64,000 nucleotides of DNA. Origin: Nocardioides sp. Root190. GTDB taxonomy: Bacteria; Actinomycetota; Actinomycetes; Propionibacteriales; Nocardioidaceae. The stretch is taken from contig NZ_LMIA01000010.1 in NCBI RefSeq assembly GCF_001428565.1, forward strand, positions 857,469 through 921,468, in the 5' to 3' direction. Position 1 is the stretch's first letter; each line of letters begins with the position of its first letter. This document shows, piece by piece, positions 24,365 through 32,728 of this stretch. Made by a program: the position numbers and the translations under genes. The notes below the pieces were generated by a model. That model was not told where the DNA came from. It saw only the letters and a list, made by a program, of their open reading frames with translations, and searched no databases.

Positions 24365-25915
24365 TCAGATCTGTGACAGCTGGGCCTTGACCTCCGTCTT
24401 GAGCACCTTGCCGACCTTGGAGCGCGGCAGGTCCGGCCACACCTCCACCTGCTTGGGCGTCTTCACGCTCCCGATGCGTTCCTTCACGAACGCCTGGACG
24501 TCGTGCGGGTCGACGCTCTGGCCCGGTCGCAGCTGGAGGACGGCCGTCAACCGCTCGCCCCACTTCTCGTCCGGCAACCCCACGACGGCGCAGTCGGCGA
24601 CGGCGGGGTGCGCCATCAACGCCTGCTCGACCTCGGTGGAGTAGACGTTGAACCCGCCCGTGATCACCATGTCCTTGGCCCGGTCGACGATGTGGAGGAA
24701 TCCCTCACCGTCGAGGTAGCCGATGTCACCGGTGTGGTGCCAGCCGTGGGCCGACGCCTCGGCGGTCGCCTCGGGGTTCTTGTAGTAGCCCCGCATGACC
24801 AGCGAGCTGCGGACCACGATCTCCCCGCGCTCGCCCTGCGGCAGGGGCGTGCCGTCGTCGGCGAGGATGGAGACCGTCACCAGCGGAGCCGGCCGCCCCG
24901 CTGATGACAGTCGTTCGTGGGCGATGGTCCCGTCGGCGCGGAAGTGGTCGCGCGGTGACATCATCGAGATCATCATCGGCGCCTCGGTCTGCCCGAAGAG
25001 CTGCGCCATGACGGGTCCGATCCTGGTGAGCGCCTCCTCCAGCCGGCGCGCCGACATCGGTGCGGCGCCGTACCAGAAGCACTCCAGGCTGCTCAGGTCC
25101 GTCGACTCGAGGTCGGGGTGGTCGAGCACCATGTAGATCAGCGTCGGCGGCAGGAACGTGTGCGTCACCCGGTGCTCCTGCACCGCCGTGAGGAAGGCCC
25201 CCACGTCGGGCTGGCGCATGACCACGATCGAGCCACCCTGGGTCAACACCGGGAAGCAGAGCACGCCCGCGGCATGGGTGAGCGGCGCCAGGGCGAGGTA
25301 CGTCGGCCGGGTGCCTCCCGTCGCTGCCGGATCGGGCCACGGGTAGCCCATCAGGGTCAGCGCGGTCATCGTCTCGATGTTGGTGCCGTCGAGCATCACG
25401 CCCTTGGGGCGCCCGGTGGTGCCACCGGTGCCGACGATCAGCGCGAGGTCGTCCTCGGCCAGCCGGTCGACGGGGTCGGTCCCCGCCGAGAGGAACTCCT
25501 CCCAGCCCATGGCCCACTCGAGGTCCTCGTCGAGGCAGACCAGCGTGGTCACCTTCGGCAGCTCGGCGCGGATCTGGTCGACCAGGGGGGCATAGGCGGC
25601 CTTGAAGATCAGCACCGAGCAGTCGAAGAGATCGAGGAGCTCACGGTTCTCGCTCGCTTCGTTGCGCGGGTTGATCGGGCACCACACCGCACCTGCACGG
25701 CTGATCCCGAAGACGCACGTGAAGGCGATCGGGTCGTTCGAGGACAGGATCGCGACCTTGTCCCCGGGCCGTACGCCGTGGCCCACGAGGGCGGACGCGA
25801 CCCTGCCGGCGAGGTCGCGGACCTCGTCGTAGGTCCACGTCTGCCCGTCGCAGACCAGGCAGGGCGCGTCGCCCCCCAGCGACGCACCCTTGTCCAGGTA
25901 GTCGACCAGACGCAC
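24365..25915 (-). CDS. Acyl-CoA synthetase (AMP-forming)
   Basis: A 516-residue adenylating enzyme that activates a carboxylic acid as its acyl-AMP and then CoA thioester. The P-loop-like motif GTGGTTGRPKG (about residue 165), the GQTEAPMM adenine segment, GYYKNPEAT, HTGDIGYLD with the conserved Asp, and the terminal PRSKVGKVLK with the catalytic Lys are all present. GTG 25915 has GAGGGGG about seven bases before it. Last of three genes reading from 27872; 11 bases separate it from the saccharopine-dehydrogenase-like gene. A fatty, steroid-derived or aromatic acid is the probable substrate. Confidence 0.9.
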   Translation of the reverse strand: MRLVDYLDKGASLGGDAPCLVCDGQTWTYDEVRDLAGRVASALVGHGVRPGDKVAILSSNDPIAFTCVFGISRAGAVWCPINPRNEASENRELLDLFDCSVLIFKAAYAPLVDQIRAELPKVTTLVCLDEDLEWAMGWEEFLSAGTDPVDRLAEDDLALIVGTGGTTGRPKGVMLDGTNIETMTALTLMGYPWPDPAATGGTRPTYLALAPLTHAAGVLCFPVLTQGGSIVVMRQPDVGAFLTAVQEHRVTHTFLPPTLIYMVLDHPDLESTDLSSLECFWYGAAPMSARRLEEALTRIGPVMAQLFGQTEAPMMISMMSPRDHFRADGTIAHERLSSAGRPAPLVTVSILADDGTPLPQGERGEIVVRSSLVMRGYYKNPEATAEASAHGWHHTGDIGYLDGEGFLHIVDRAKDMVITGGFNVYSTEVEQALMAHPAVADCAVVGLPDEKWGERLTAVLQLRPGQSVDPHDVQAFVKERIGSVKTPKQVEVWPDLPRSKVGKVLKTEVKAQLSQI

Positions 25916-25926
25916 CGAACGCCCCC

Positions 25927-27069
25927 TCAGCCCTCGACCGTGATGACCGGCTCGGACACCAGTCCGAACGCGCGCAGCTGGCCGAGCAGCTCGCGGTGGC
26001 CGAAGGCCTTGCAACCGGACGCGAAGCCGACGCGCAGCGGGGGCTGCTGGAGCAGGGAGTACGCCGCATAGGCCTGCAGGAGGCCGGTCTGCTTGTAGTT
26101 CTGGTTGCCGTGGATCACGCAGTGGGCGCGACCGAGCGGGCCCGAGGCGTGCACCGAGTCGAGCGACTTGTTCAGACGGGGGTTCTCGCGAGGCGGCATC
26201 TGGTTCATCACCTGCGCGGCGGTGGCGGTCAGCGTCGCGTCGCGGTCCTCCTCGGACATGTCCTTGGTCGCCTCGATGGCGCCGGCGACGATCTGCGGCA
26301 CCCCGTGCATGAGCGCCGCGTTGAAGACACCGCCCTGGGCCTTGCAGTTCGCGACCCGCGGGTCCTTGCGGTACCAGACCGGGTGCGAGGTGCCGCCCCA
26401 CGGCAGGGACAGCGCGAGCTCGTGCTGCCCGGGCACCACGAGCGGGACCAGACCCTGCGTCGGATCGAACTCGACGTAGGCGTTCTGTGCCAGGAAGTGG
26501 GCCTTCGAGGTTGCGGCGTTGACCAGGATGGTCTGGGTCGAGGCGATGGTGGGAGAACCGCCCCAGAAGACCGCGATGTCGAGGGAGTCGAGGCCCGGCT
26601 TCTCCAGGCAGAGCTCGGCGGCGATCTCGCCGGTCGTGTACATCTGCGCGATGCCCGGCGACAGGAGCAGCCCGGCGGCGGCGAAGTCGGCGCCGTACTT
26701 CTCGTCGCAGGTGATCAGCCAGTCCTGCTCGCCGGTGGTGTCGAGGTAGTGGGTGCCGGCGGCGAGACAGGCCTCGACGACCTCGGGGCCGTACTTGCTG
26801 AACGGGCCGACCGTGTTGCACACGACCGAGGCGCCGCTGAACAGCTCGGTGAGCGAGGCGACGTCGTGCTCGACCTGGACGATCTCGTAGTCGGCGGTCT
26901 CGATGCCGGGGACGTTGGCCTCCATCGAGGACTTGATCCTGCCCTCGTCGCGCCCGGCGGCGATGAACGGGACGCCGTACTCGCGGAGGTACTCGCAGAT
27001 GAGTCGGCCGGTGTAGCCGGACGCTCCGTAGACGATGACGGGCTTGGAGGAAGCGCTGGTGTCAGTCAT
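25927..27069 (-). CDS. Saccharopine-dehydrogenase-like oxidoreductase (DUF5938 type)
   Basis: A 380-residue protein with an N-terminal Rossmann motif IVYGASGYTGRLICEYL (residues 11-27) and the saccharopine dehydrogenase/trans-enoyl reductase pattern ASVVCNTVGPFSKYGPEVVEACLAAGTHYLDTTGE. The C-terminal half is specific to a subgroup I associate with DUF5938 and has no assigned reaction. It lies two bases after the SDR and 11 before the acyl-CoA synthetase, so the three are one transcript, probably handling a lipid or polyketide-like acid. Soluble or peripheral membrane. Confidence 0.8.
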   Translation of the reverse strand: MTDTSASSKPVIVYGASGYTGRLICEYLREYGVPFIAAGRDEGRIKSSMEANVPGIETADYEIVQVEHDVASLTELFSGASVVCNTVGPFSKYGPEVVEACLAAGTHYLDTTGEQDWLITCDEKYGADFAAAGLLLSPGIAQMYTTGEIAAELCLEKPGLDSLDIAVFWGGSPTIASTQTILVNAATSKAHFLAQNAYVEFDPTQGLVPLVVPGQHELALSLPWGGTSHPVWYRKDPRVANCKAQGGVFNAALMHGVPQIVAGAIEATKDMSEEDRDATLTATAAQVMNQMPPRENPRLNKSLDSVHASGPLGRAHCVIHGNQNYKQTGLLQAYAAYSLLQQPPLRVGFASGCKAFGHRELLGQLRAFGLVSEPVITVEG

Positions 27070-27071
27070 GG

Positions 27072-27872
27072 TCACATCCCCATTCCGCCGTCGACCGACA
27101 GGTCGACGCCATTGATGAACTTCGAGCGGTCGGAGGCGAGGAAGACCACGGCCTCGGCGATGTCCTCCTCGGTGGCCAGCCCACCCGACGGGGTGAGCTC
27201 GACGACCTGCCCGACAGCAGCCTCGGCCGACTCGAAGAGACCCATGCCGGTCAGCTCGTTGGCCAGGCCTGCGCCCATCTCGTTGGGGATCAGGCCGGGA
27301 GCGACGCAGTTGACGCGTACGCCGAGACCGAGCTTGCCGGCCTCCATCGCCGCCACCCGGGTGATCCGGTCGACGGCCGACTTCGACGCCGAGTACTGCG
27401 ACAGCGCCGGGAACGCGATGTGCGCGGCGACCGAGGCGACGTTGATCACCGATCCCCCCTTGCCCGCGGCGCCGCCGGGGCCCATGGTCCGGAAGGCGTG
27501 CTTGATGCCGAGCGAGGTGCCGACGACGTTGACGTCGAAGATCCGGCGGGCGACATCGGCGTCCAGGTTGATGAACAGGCTCGCGATCTCGATGCCGGCG
27601 TTGTTGACCAGGATGTCGAGCCCGCCGACCTCGCTGACGGCCTGCGCGACCGCGGCCTCCCACGAGGCGTCGTCGGTGACGTCGAGGTACACGAAGGTGC
27701 CGCCGATCGACTCGGCGACCTCCTTGCCCTTCTCGTCCTGCAGGTCGGCGATGACGACGGTCGCGCCCGCCGCGGTGAGGAATTCGGCGAACTTCTTGCC
27801 CAGGCCCTGGGCGCCACCGGTCACCAGGGCCGTGCGCCCGGCGAGTTCGGTTGAGGTCGTTGCGGTCGTCAT
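27072..27872 (-). CDS. SDR-family dehydrogenase
   Basis: A 266-residue classical short-chain dehydrogenase: cofactor motif TGGAQGLGKKFAEFL (about residue 16), Asp after the second strand (VVIADLQDE), suggesting NAD preference, DILVNNAGIE, catalytic Ser in INVASVAA and YSASK, and SDRSKFINGVDLSVDGGMGM at the end. ATG 27872 has GGAG upstream. First gene of the three-gene minus-strand operon, divergent from the TetR gene at 28017 across a region with strong inverted repeats. Confidence 0.92.
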   Translation of the reverse strand: MTTATTSTELAGRTALVTGGAQGLGKKFAEFLTAAGATVVIADLQDEKGKEVAESIGGTFVYLDVTDDASWEAAVAQAVSEVGGLDILVNNAGIEIASLFINLDADVARRIFDVNVVGTSLGIKHAFRTMGPGGAAGKGGSVINVASVAAHIAFPALSQYSASKSAVDRITRVAAMEAGKLGLGVRVNCVAPGLIPNEMGAGLANELTGMGLFESAEAAVGQVVELTPSGGLATEEDIAEAVVFLASDRSKFINGVDLSVDGGMGM

Positions 27873-27924
27873 GGGAAGCGACTCCTTCGTCGGTGGGGTG
27901 ATGCACGCCACACAACTCCTTTGC

Positions 27925-27962
27925 CTTGACGACTGTCAAGACTTTTCTGGACAACCGTCAAG
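27925..27962. promoter_or_regulatory. Candidate TetR operator
   Basis: CTTGAC (27925-27930) and GTCAAG (27935-27940) form an exact inverted repeat with a GACT spacer. A third GTCAAG half-site is at 27957-27962 and a CTTGTC at about 27969. The cluster lies in the 144-base divergent region between the SDR operon and the TetR gene. Confidence 0.65.
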
Positions 27963-28016
27963 ATTTCTCTTGTCACCCGGCCACAAACGCCTCGGGAGCG
28001 GGTAACCTCAGGCCCC

Positions 28017-28643
28017 ATGACGACTGCCACGGTGCGTCGTACTCCTGCTGACAAGCACGACGACCGACGCCGCGCCCTCGCCGATTCCGCCCTGCGGACC
28101 CTCGGTGAGCTCGGCTACGCGCGGGCGAGCCTGCGCGAGATCGCGAACAACTCGGAGTTCTCCCACGGCGTCGTCCACTACTACTTCCACGACAAGCTCG
28201 AGCTGATCGTCTACTGCGTCCGGCAGTACAAGGCGACCTGCGTGCACCGCTACGACGGGGTCGTCGCCGACTCGACGACGCCCGAGGGCCTGGTCGCCGC
28301 CTTTGCCGACAAGCTCGTGGAGACGATCGTGGAGGAGGCGCCGATGCACCGCCTCTGGTACGACCTGCGCTCGCAGAGCATGTTCGAGGCGGACCTGCGC
28401 GAGGCCGTCCTCGGCATCGACCAGACCCTCGAGGACATGATCTGGCGCGTGGTCAGCACCTACGCCGAGCTGTCGGGGCGCGCGCCGGCGATGACGCCGC
28501 ACGTCGCCTACGGCGTGCTCGACGGGCTCTTCCAGCAGGCCCTGCTCGGCCACCTGTGCGAGCAGGAGGGTGTGCTCGACGGCCTGCGCACGCAGGTCCG
28601 CGACCTCATGCCGATGGTGCTGCTGCCCGCTCAGTCGCGGTAG
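28017..28643 (+). CDS. TetR/AcrR-family regulator of the acyl-CoA synthetase operon
   Basis: A 208-residue regulator: helix-turn-helix ASLREIANNSEFSHGVVHYYF at about residues 37-57, followed by a helical ligand domain (VEEAPMHRLWYDLRSQSMFE). Divergent from the SDR/saccharopine-dehydrogenase-like/acyl-CoA synthetase operon and separated by inverted repeats, so it most likely represses that operon and is released by an acyl-CoA or related ligand. Its last 13 bases overlap the 3' end of the ASCH gene on the other strand. Confidence 0.9.
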   Translation: MTTATVRRTPADKHDDRRRALADSALRTLGELGYARASLREIANNSEFSHGVVHYYFHDKLELIVYCVRQYKATCVHRYDGVVADSTTPEGLVAAFADKLVETIVEEAPMHRLWYDLRSQSMFEADLREAVLGIDQTLEDMIWRVVSTYAELSGRAPAMTPHVAYGVLDGLFQQALLGHLCEQEGVLDGLRTQVRDLMPMVLLPAQSR

Positions 28644-29416
28644 CGCAACCCGAGTGGCGACATCGCCGCGTCGAGGCGGTCCAGGGCGATCGGTCCGACA
28701 CCGTGCAGTGCGGCGAGGTCGCGACGCGTCCACGCGGTGACGTCCTCGAGGGTGTGCACGTCGACGAGCCGCAGCGCGCGGGTCGCGGGCGCGCCGATGG
28801 TGCGCGGCAAGGGAGTTCCCGTACGACGAGGGGCGCGCTCGCGCGACCCGTCCTCGTGGTCGAGCACGGCCTCCCCGCGCGGGGAGAGCCGGTAGCCGAT
28901 GGCCAGTGACTCGGTGAGCCCGCGCTCCTTGAGCTTGCGCACGTCGCGCTTGAACTCGGGGGTCGGCCGGTCCAGCTGGGCGGCGAGCTCGGGCGCCCGG
29001 ACCTCGGGGTTCGTGTCGATGATCCGCAGCGTGGCGCGGGTCCACGGGCCGATGGGCGAGGCGGCGTCGAGCCGGTCCAGGCCGGTCAGGATCGTGGCGA
29101 CCTCCGCAGGCTCCGGGACCGTGTCGCGCAGCGTCTCGCGGGGATCGGTGCCGGCGAAACGCACGCCGATCCGGAAGACAGGCCGCTCGGCCCGCGGCGC
29201 GAGAGCCTCCTTCAGTGCGGCGAGGGAGGCCGCACCGGCGCGGCGGGCGTCCGCGGCGCGCAGGGCGGACAGGGGGACCTGGTCCACGCTGACCACCTCG
29301 ACCAGGCCGACGGCCGTGCGGAGTCGGGTGCCGACCTTGACCCGCGGTCGGTCCCACCGGCGGAAGGCGAGGTCGATCTCGCCCCGGCGGATCGCTTCGA
29401 GCTCGACCGGTCGCAT
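28631..29416 (-). CDS. ASCH-domain protein with winged-helix and helix-hairpin-helix parts
   Basis: A 261-residue protein. Residues about 1-60 look like an ASCH domain, a PUA-like nucleic-acid or modified-base binding fold (LEAIRRGEIDLAFRRWDRPRVKVGTRL). The middle (ATLRIIDTNPEVRAPELAAQ, then FKRDVRKLKERGLTESLAIG) resembles a winged helix, and the C-terminus (DVTAWTRRDLAALHGVGPIALDRLDAAM) is a helix-hairpin-helix DNA-binding module. No nuclease motif is visible. ATG 29416 or GTG 29422 starts it; neither has a good ribosome site. Probably binds RNA or DNA; role unknown. Confidence 0.7.
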   Translation of the reverse strand: MRPVELEAIRRGEIDLAFRRWDRPRVKVGTRLRTAVGLVEVVSVDQVPLSALRAADARRAGAASLAALKEALAPRAERPVFRIGVRFAGTDPRETLRDTVPEPAEVATILTGLDRLDAASPIGPWTRATLRIIDTNPEVRAPELAAQLDRPTPEFKRDVRKLKERGLTESLAIGYRLSPRGEAVLDHEDGSRERAPRRTGTPLPRTIGAPATRALRLVDVHTLEDVTAWTRRDLAALHGVGPIALDRLDAAMSPLGLRYRD

Positions 29417-29445
29417 CAGCACGGGACGAGGATAGGCGCCCCCGT

Positions 29446-30006
29446 TCAGGACGGGTGGGGCACCGCCGCGTTGTCGATGTCGTGGAACACGAACAGCTCG
29501 GACTCCGGTCGCTCGGCCTCGAGCAGGGCGTCGGCGGCGCGTTCCATCAGTGCCTCGGGGTTGTCGAAGCCGGGCTCCGCGGTCGTGCCGCCGAGCCGCG
29601 CCATGATGAAGTACTGGCGAAGTCGCAGCTGGACGGGTGGGCTGAGCTCGAACAGCACCCTCCGGGCGAGGATCCGCAACATCTCCTCGTCCATCCGGCC
29701 CTGGAAGAGGATCGCGAACGTCCGGGTGTCGAGGCGCCCCACGGAGTCGAAGGACCTGACGGCGCCGAGCAGCCGCTCCGCGATGCCCTGCAGCACCGGC
29801 TCGATGTCGGCCACCGGCGGTCCGTCGAGTGCGATGTCGGCCGAGTCGACCCGCACCAGGACGACCGCGGTCGCATCACCCGTGCGTTCGCCGCCGTGGA
29901 GGGCCATGGTCAGCCGGTCGAGGAAGAGGTCGCGGTTCGGCAGGCCCGTGACGGCGTCGTACAGGGGCGAGGGGGCGGTGTCGTGTGGTGCCGGGTCGAG
30001 TCTCAT
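29446..30006 (-). CDS. Degenerate GGDEF-like protein
   Basis: A 186-residue protein with the start of a diguanylate cyclase domain (YDAVTGLPNRDLFLDRL) and the following strands, but at the place of the GGDEF loop it reads TRTFAILFQG, so it cannot be a normal diguanylate cyclase. It may be a regulator or partner. The ATG overlaps the stop of the upstream PAS-GGDEF-EAL gene by four bases (30003-30006), so the two are translated together. No membrane segments. Confidence 0.8.
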   Translation of the reverse strand: MRLDPAPHDTAPSPLYDAVTGLPNRDLFLDRLTMALHGGERTGDATAVVLVRVDSADIALDGPPVADIEPVLQGIAERLLGAVRSFDSVGRLDTRTFAILFQGRMDEEMLRILARRVLFELSPPVQLRLRQYFIMARLGGTTAEPGFDNPEALMERAADALLEAERPESELFVFHDIDNAAVPHPS

Positions 30007-32150
30007 CGGTTGGTCCTTCCGTTCACGAGTGCGGCGACCGCGTCGTGGACCCGGACCAGTGGCACGCCTTCGCCGTACAGGAATCCCTGGGCCTCGTCAC
30101 AGCCCCGTTCACGCAGGTAGAGCACCTGCTCAGGTGTTTCCACGCCCTCGGCAGCGACCGTCATGCCCAGGGCGTGGGACATGGCGAGAATGGCGTCGAT
30201 GACCGCGGCATCGGCATCGGTGGTGGCGATCCGTCGGACGAACTCGCGGTCGATCTTGAGCTTGTCGACGGGGAACCTGGTCAGGTAGGCGAGGCTGGAG
30301 TAGCCCTGCCCGAAGTCGTCGACGACGATCCGTGCACCGATCGCCTTGAGCCCGTCGAGGACGGCGTGGACGTCGTGGTCGTCGTCCATCAGGACGCCCT
30401 CGGTGATCTCCAGCTCGAGCGCGGCGGGGTCGAGACCGGCGTCGGTGAGGGCCGATTCCACCTCGGAGAGCCACGTGCTGCGGGAGAACTGGCGGGGCGA
30501 GACGTTGACCGCGATCCGCAGCGGGATCCCGAACTCCTCGCGCAGGACGACGGCGTCCTTGCAGGCCTGACGGAGCACCTGCTCGCCGAGCTGGGCGATC
30601 AGGCCGCTGTCCTCGGCGACCGGGATGAAGCGGTCGGGCGGGACGATGCCGAGGGTCGGCGAGTCCCACCGCGACAGTGCCTCGAAGCCGATCAGCCGCC
30701 CGGTGCCGAGATCGACCTGGGGCTGGTAGGCGACAGTGAGCTCCCCACGGTCGAGTGCCTGCTGCAGGGCCGAGGACAGCACCAGCTTGTCGTTGCCGTC
30801 GGCGATCATCGACGGGTTGAACCAGCGCACGTTGTTGCGGCCTGCCGCCTTGGCGCGGTACATCGCGATGTCGGCGTTCTTGAGCATGTGGGCCGGCGAG
30901 CTGCCGTGGTCCGGGTAGACGGCGCAGCCCATGCTGGCCGTGGCGAGCACCTCGCGGTTGTCGACGGTCACCGCGCCGGGCAGTGCGGCGGCGATCCGGT
31001 CGACGCGGGCACGGACGTCCTCGAGCTCGCTGAGCCCGCTGAACACCACGACGAACTCGTCGCCGCCGAGGCGGGCCACGAGGTCACCCTCGCCGGTCGT
31101 CTCGACCAGCCGCTCGGCGAGCTCGAGCAGGAGCCGGTCGCCGACGTGGTGGCCCAGGGAGTCGTTGACGCGCTTGAAGTGGTCGACGTCGAGCAGGAGC
31201 AGCGCGACCCGCTCGCCGAGGCGCTCGGCCTGGTGGATGGCGTCGACGAGGTGCTTGGTCAGCGTCGTGCGGTTGGGCAGTCCGGTGAGGGCGTCGTGGT
31301 TGGCGAGGTAGGTGACCTCGGCCTGCACCTCGAGCCGCTTGGTGATGTCGAAGCCGATCGCGAGGTAGCCGGTGACCTCGCCGTCCTCGTCGGTGACCGG
31401 ACTGATCACCTCGCCGACGGCCACCGTCGAGCCGTCGCGGCGTCGGTACTCCAGCTCCCGCTCGTCGCCGCTCGCGTGGAGTCGCAGCGACCGACCGTGG
31501 TCCACGGCGTAGATGCACCCCACGGGCTGTCCGACGAGCTCGGTCTCCAGGTAGCCCAGCAGCCGCTCGGTCGCCGGGTTCGCCGCGACGATCAGGCCGT
31601 CGAGGTCGGTCGCGACGACACTGCACGGCATGCTCGCCAGGATGCTGCGGCGCAGGGAGTCACGGCTCAACGTCTCCAGGGCGGTCTGCGTCGCCAGCCG
31701 CTCGCTGATGTCGATGACGGAGGCGAGCACGAAGGGCTCCTCGCCGATCGTGATCGGGTTCAGGCCGATCTCGATGGGGACCTCGACGCCGTCGCTGCGC
31801 ACGCCGTACAGGTCGCGGCCGATGCCCATCGGCCGGGCGGACGGGTCCGCGAAGTAGCGGCGGCGGTAGTCGTGGTGGGCGTCGCGCGAGCGCCGCGGGA
31901 CGAGGTCCTCGACGTTCATCCTCAGCAGGTCCGCACGCCCCGTGCCGAAGAGCACCTCGGCCTGGGCGTTGACCAGCACGATGCCGCCGGTGCGGTCGAC
32001 CATGACCATGGCGTTGGGAGTCGCCTCGAGGATCAGGCGGAGGCGCTCGGCCTCCTCCGAGGTGCCCGCCGGAAGGATCTCGTCGAGAGGGGGTCCACTG
32101 CGGACGCCCTCACGGGTCCGTCGACGCTCGCCATCGGATGTCACTCGCAT
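30003..32150 (-). CDS. PAS-PAS-GGDEF-EAL cyclic-di-GMP enzyme
   Basis: A 715-residue cytoplasmic protein. Two PAS domains (about residues 35-150, LILEATPNAMVMVDRTGGIV, and 165-275, RSILASMPCSVVATDLDG) precede a GGDEF domain (NHDALTGLPNRTTL, then intact LGGDEFVVVF) and an EAL domain (GFEALSRW, NVSPRQF, DDFGQGYSSL, KIDREFV). Synthase and phosphodiesterase motifs both look intact, so it can in principle make or degrade cyclic-di-GMP under PAS control. ATG 32150 is chosen as the first start before the PAS region; the longer upstream frame runs into ArsR regulatory DNA. Confidence 0.9.
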   Translation of the reverse strand: MRVTSDGERRRTREGVRSGPPLDEILPAGTSEEAERLRLILEATPNAMVMVDRTGGIVLVNAQAEVLFGTGRADLLRMNVEDLVPRRSRDAHHDYRRRYFADPSARPMGIGRDLYGVRSDGVEVPIEIGLNPITIGEEPFVLASVIDISERLATQTALETLSRDSLRRSILASMPCSVVATDLDGLIVAANPATERLLGYLETELVGQPVGCIYAVDHGRSLRLHASGDERELEYRRRDGSTVAVGEVISPVTDEDGEVTGYLAIGFDITKRLEVQAEVTYLANHDALTGLPNRTTLTKHLVDAIHQAERLGERVALLLLDVDHFKRVNDSLGHHVGDRLLLELAERLVETTGEGDLVARLGGDEFVVVFSGLSELEDVRARVDRIAAALPGAVTVDNREVLATASMGCAVYPDHGSSPAHMLKNADIAMYRAKAAGRNNVRWFNPSMIADGNDKLVLSSALQQALDRGELTVAYQPQVDLGTGRLIGFEALSRWDSPTLGIVPPDRFIPVAEDSGLIAQLGEQVLRQACKDAVVLREEFGIPLRIAVNVSPRQFSRSTWLSEVESALTDAGLDPAALELEITEGVLMDDDHDVHAVLDGLKAIGARIVVDDFGQGYSSLAYLTRFPVDKLKIDREFVRRIATTDADAAVIDAILAMSHALGMTVAAEGVETPEQVLYLRERGCDEAQGFLYGEGVPLVRVHDAVAALVNGRTNR

Positions 32151-32340
32151 GTCGCTCGCCCGCCGGGTGCACGCAACAGCAGCCCCCCGCTCCGACCACC
32201 GCAAGCGGCTCGTCGCACCAGAGGGCCCCGACGGGGCCTCCCTTCCCCACCCTCGACGGTAGGACACCGGAGCGCACCGTGAGGCCATGTCGGCAGATGT
32301 TTTACCTTGCTCCGGGATTGACCGGCGTCGCCCAACGGTG

Positions 32341-32366
32341 CTTTCATCGTCATATGGCGATGAAAG
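32341..32366. promoter_or_regulatory. ArsR-type operator covering the start codon
   Basis: CTTTCATCG (32341-32349) and CGATGAAAG (32358-32366) are exact 9-bp inverted arms around TCATATGG. The palindrome spans both candidate ATG codons (32354 and 32360) of the ArsR gene, so repressor bound here would block a promoter lying immediately upstream. Confidence 0.7.
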
Positions 32367-32728
32367 CGGAGTCCCGGGGCGAGGTCGAGTCACTGGTGGC
32401 GGCTGCCTGCCTGCTGCACGGCCTGAGCGACCCCAGTCGGCTGGCGATCCTGCAGCACCTCGCCCTCGGCGAGCACCGGGTCGTCGACCTCACCGACCAC
32501 CTCGGGCTCGCACAGTCGACCGTCTCCAAGCACCTCGCCTGCCTGCGCGACTGCGGTCTGGTGGTCTCGCGACCGAGCGGACGGGCCTCGATGTTCTCCC
32601 TGGCCCATCCCCGCGCCACGGCCGAGGTCCTGCGCGCAGCCGAGCGGTTGCTGGAGGCGACCGGTGAGGCCGTCGTGCTCTCCGCGAACTTCGGTCCCGC
32701 GGCGCTGCACGGCGACGAGGAGTGGTGA
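32354..32728 (+). CDS. ArsR/SmtB-family metal-sensing repressor
   Basis: A 124-residue winged-helix regulator: LSDPSRLAILQHLALGEHRVVDL, then LAQSTVSKHLACLRDCGLV with the family's HLxxLRxxGLV phrase. Cys and His occur near the recognition helix (HLACLRDCG), and a His-containing C-terminal tail (ALHGDEEW) may bind metal. The start is ATG 32354 (or 32360) within a palindrome, with no ribosome site, suggesting a leaderless transcript. The stop overlaps the CDF exporter start by one base, so metal released repression should raise efflux. Confidence 0.9.
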   Translation: MAMKAESRGEVESLVAAACLLHGLSDPSRLAILQHLALGEHRVVDLTDHLGLAQSTVSKHLACLRDCGLVVSRPSGRASMFSLAHPRATAEVLRAAERLLEATGEAVVLSANFGPAALHGDEEW

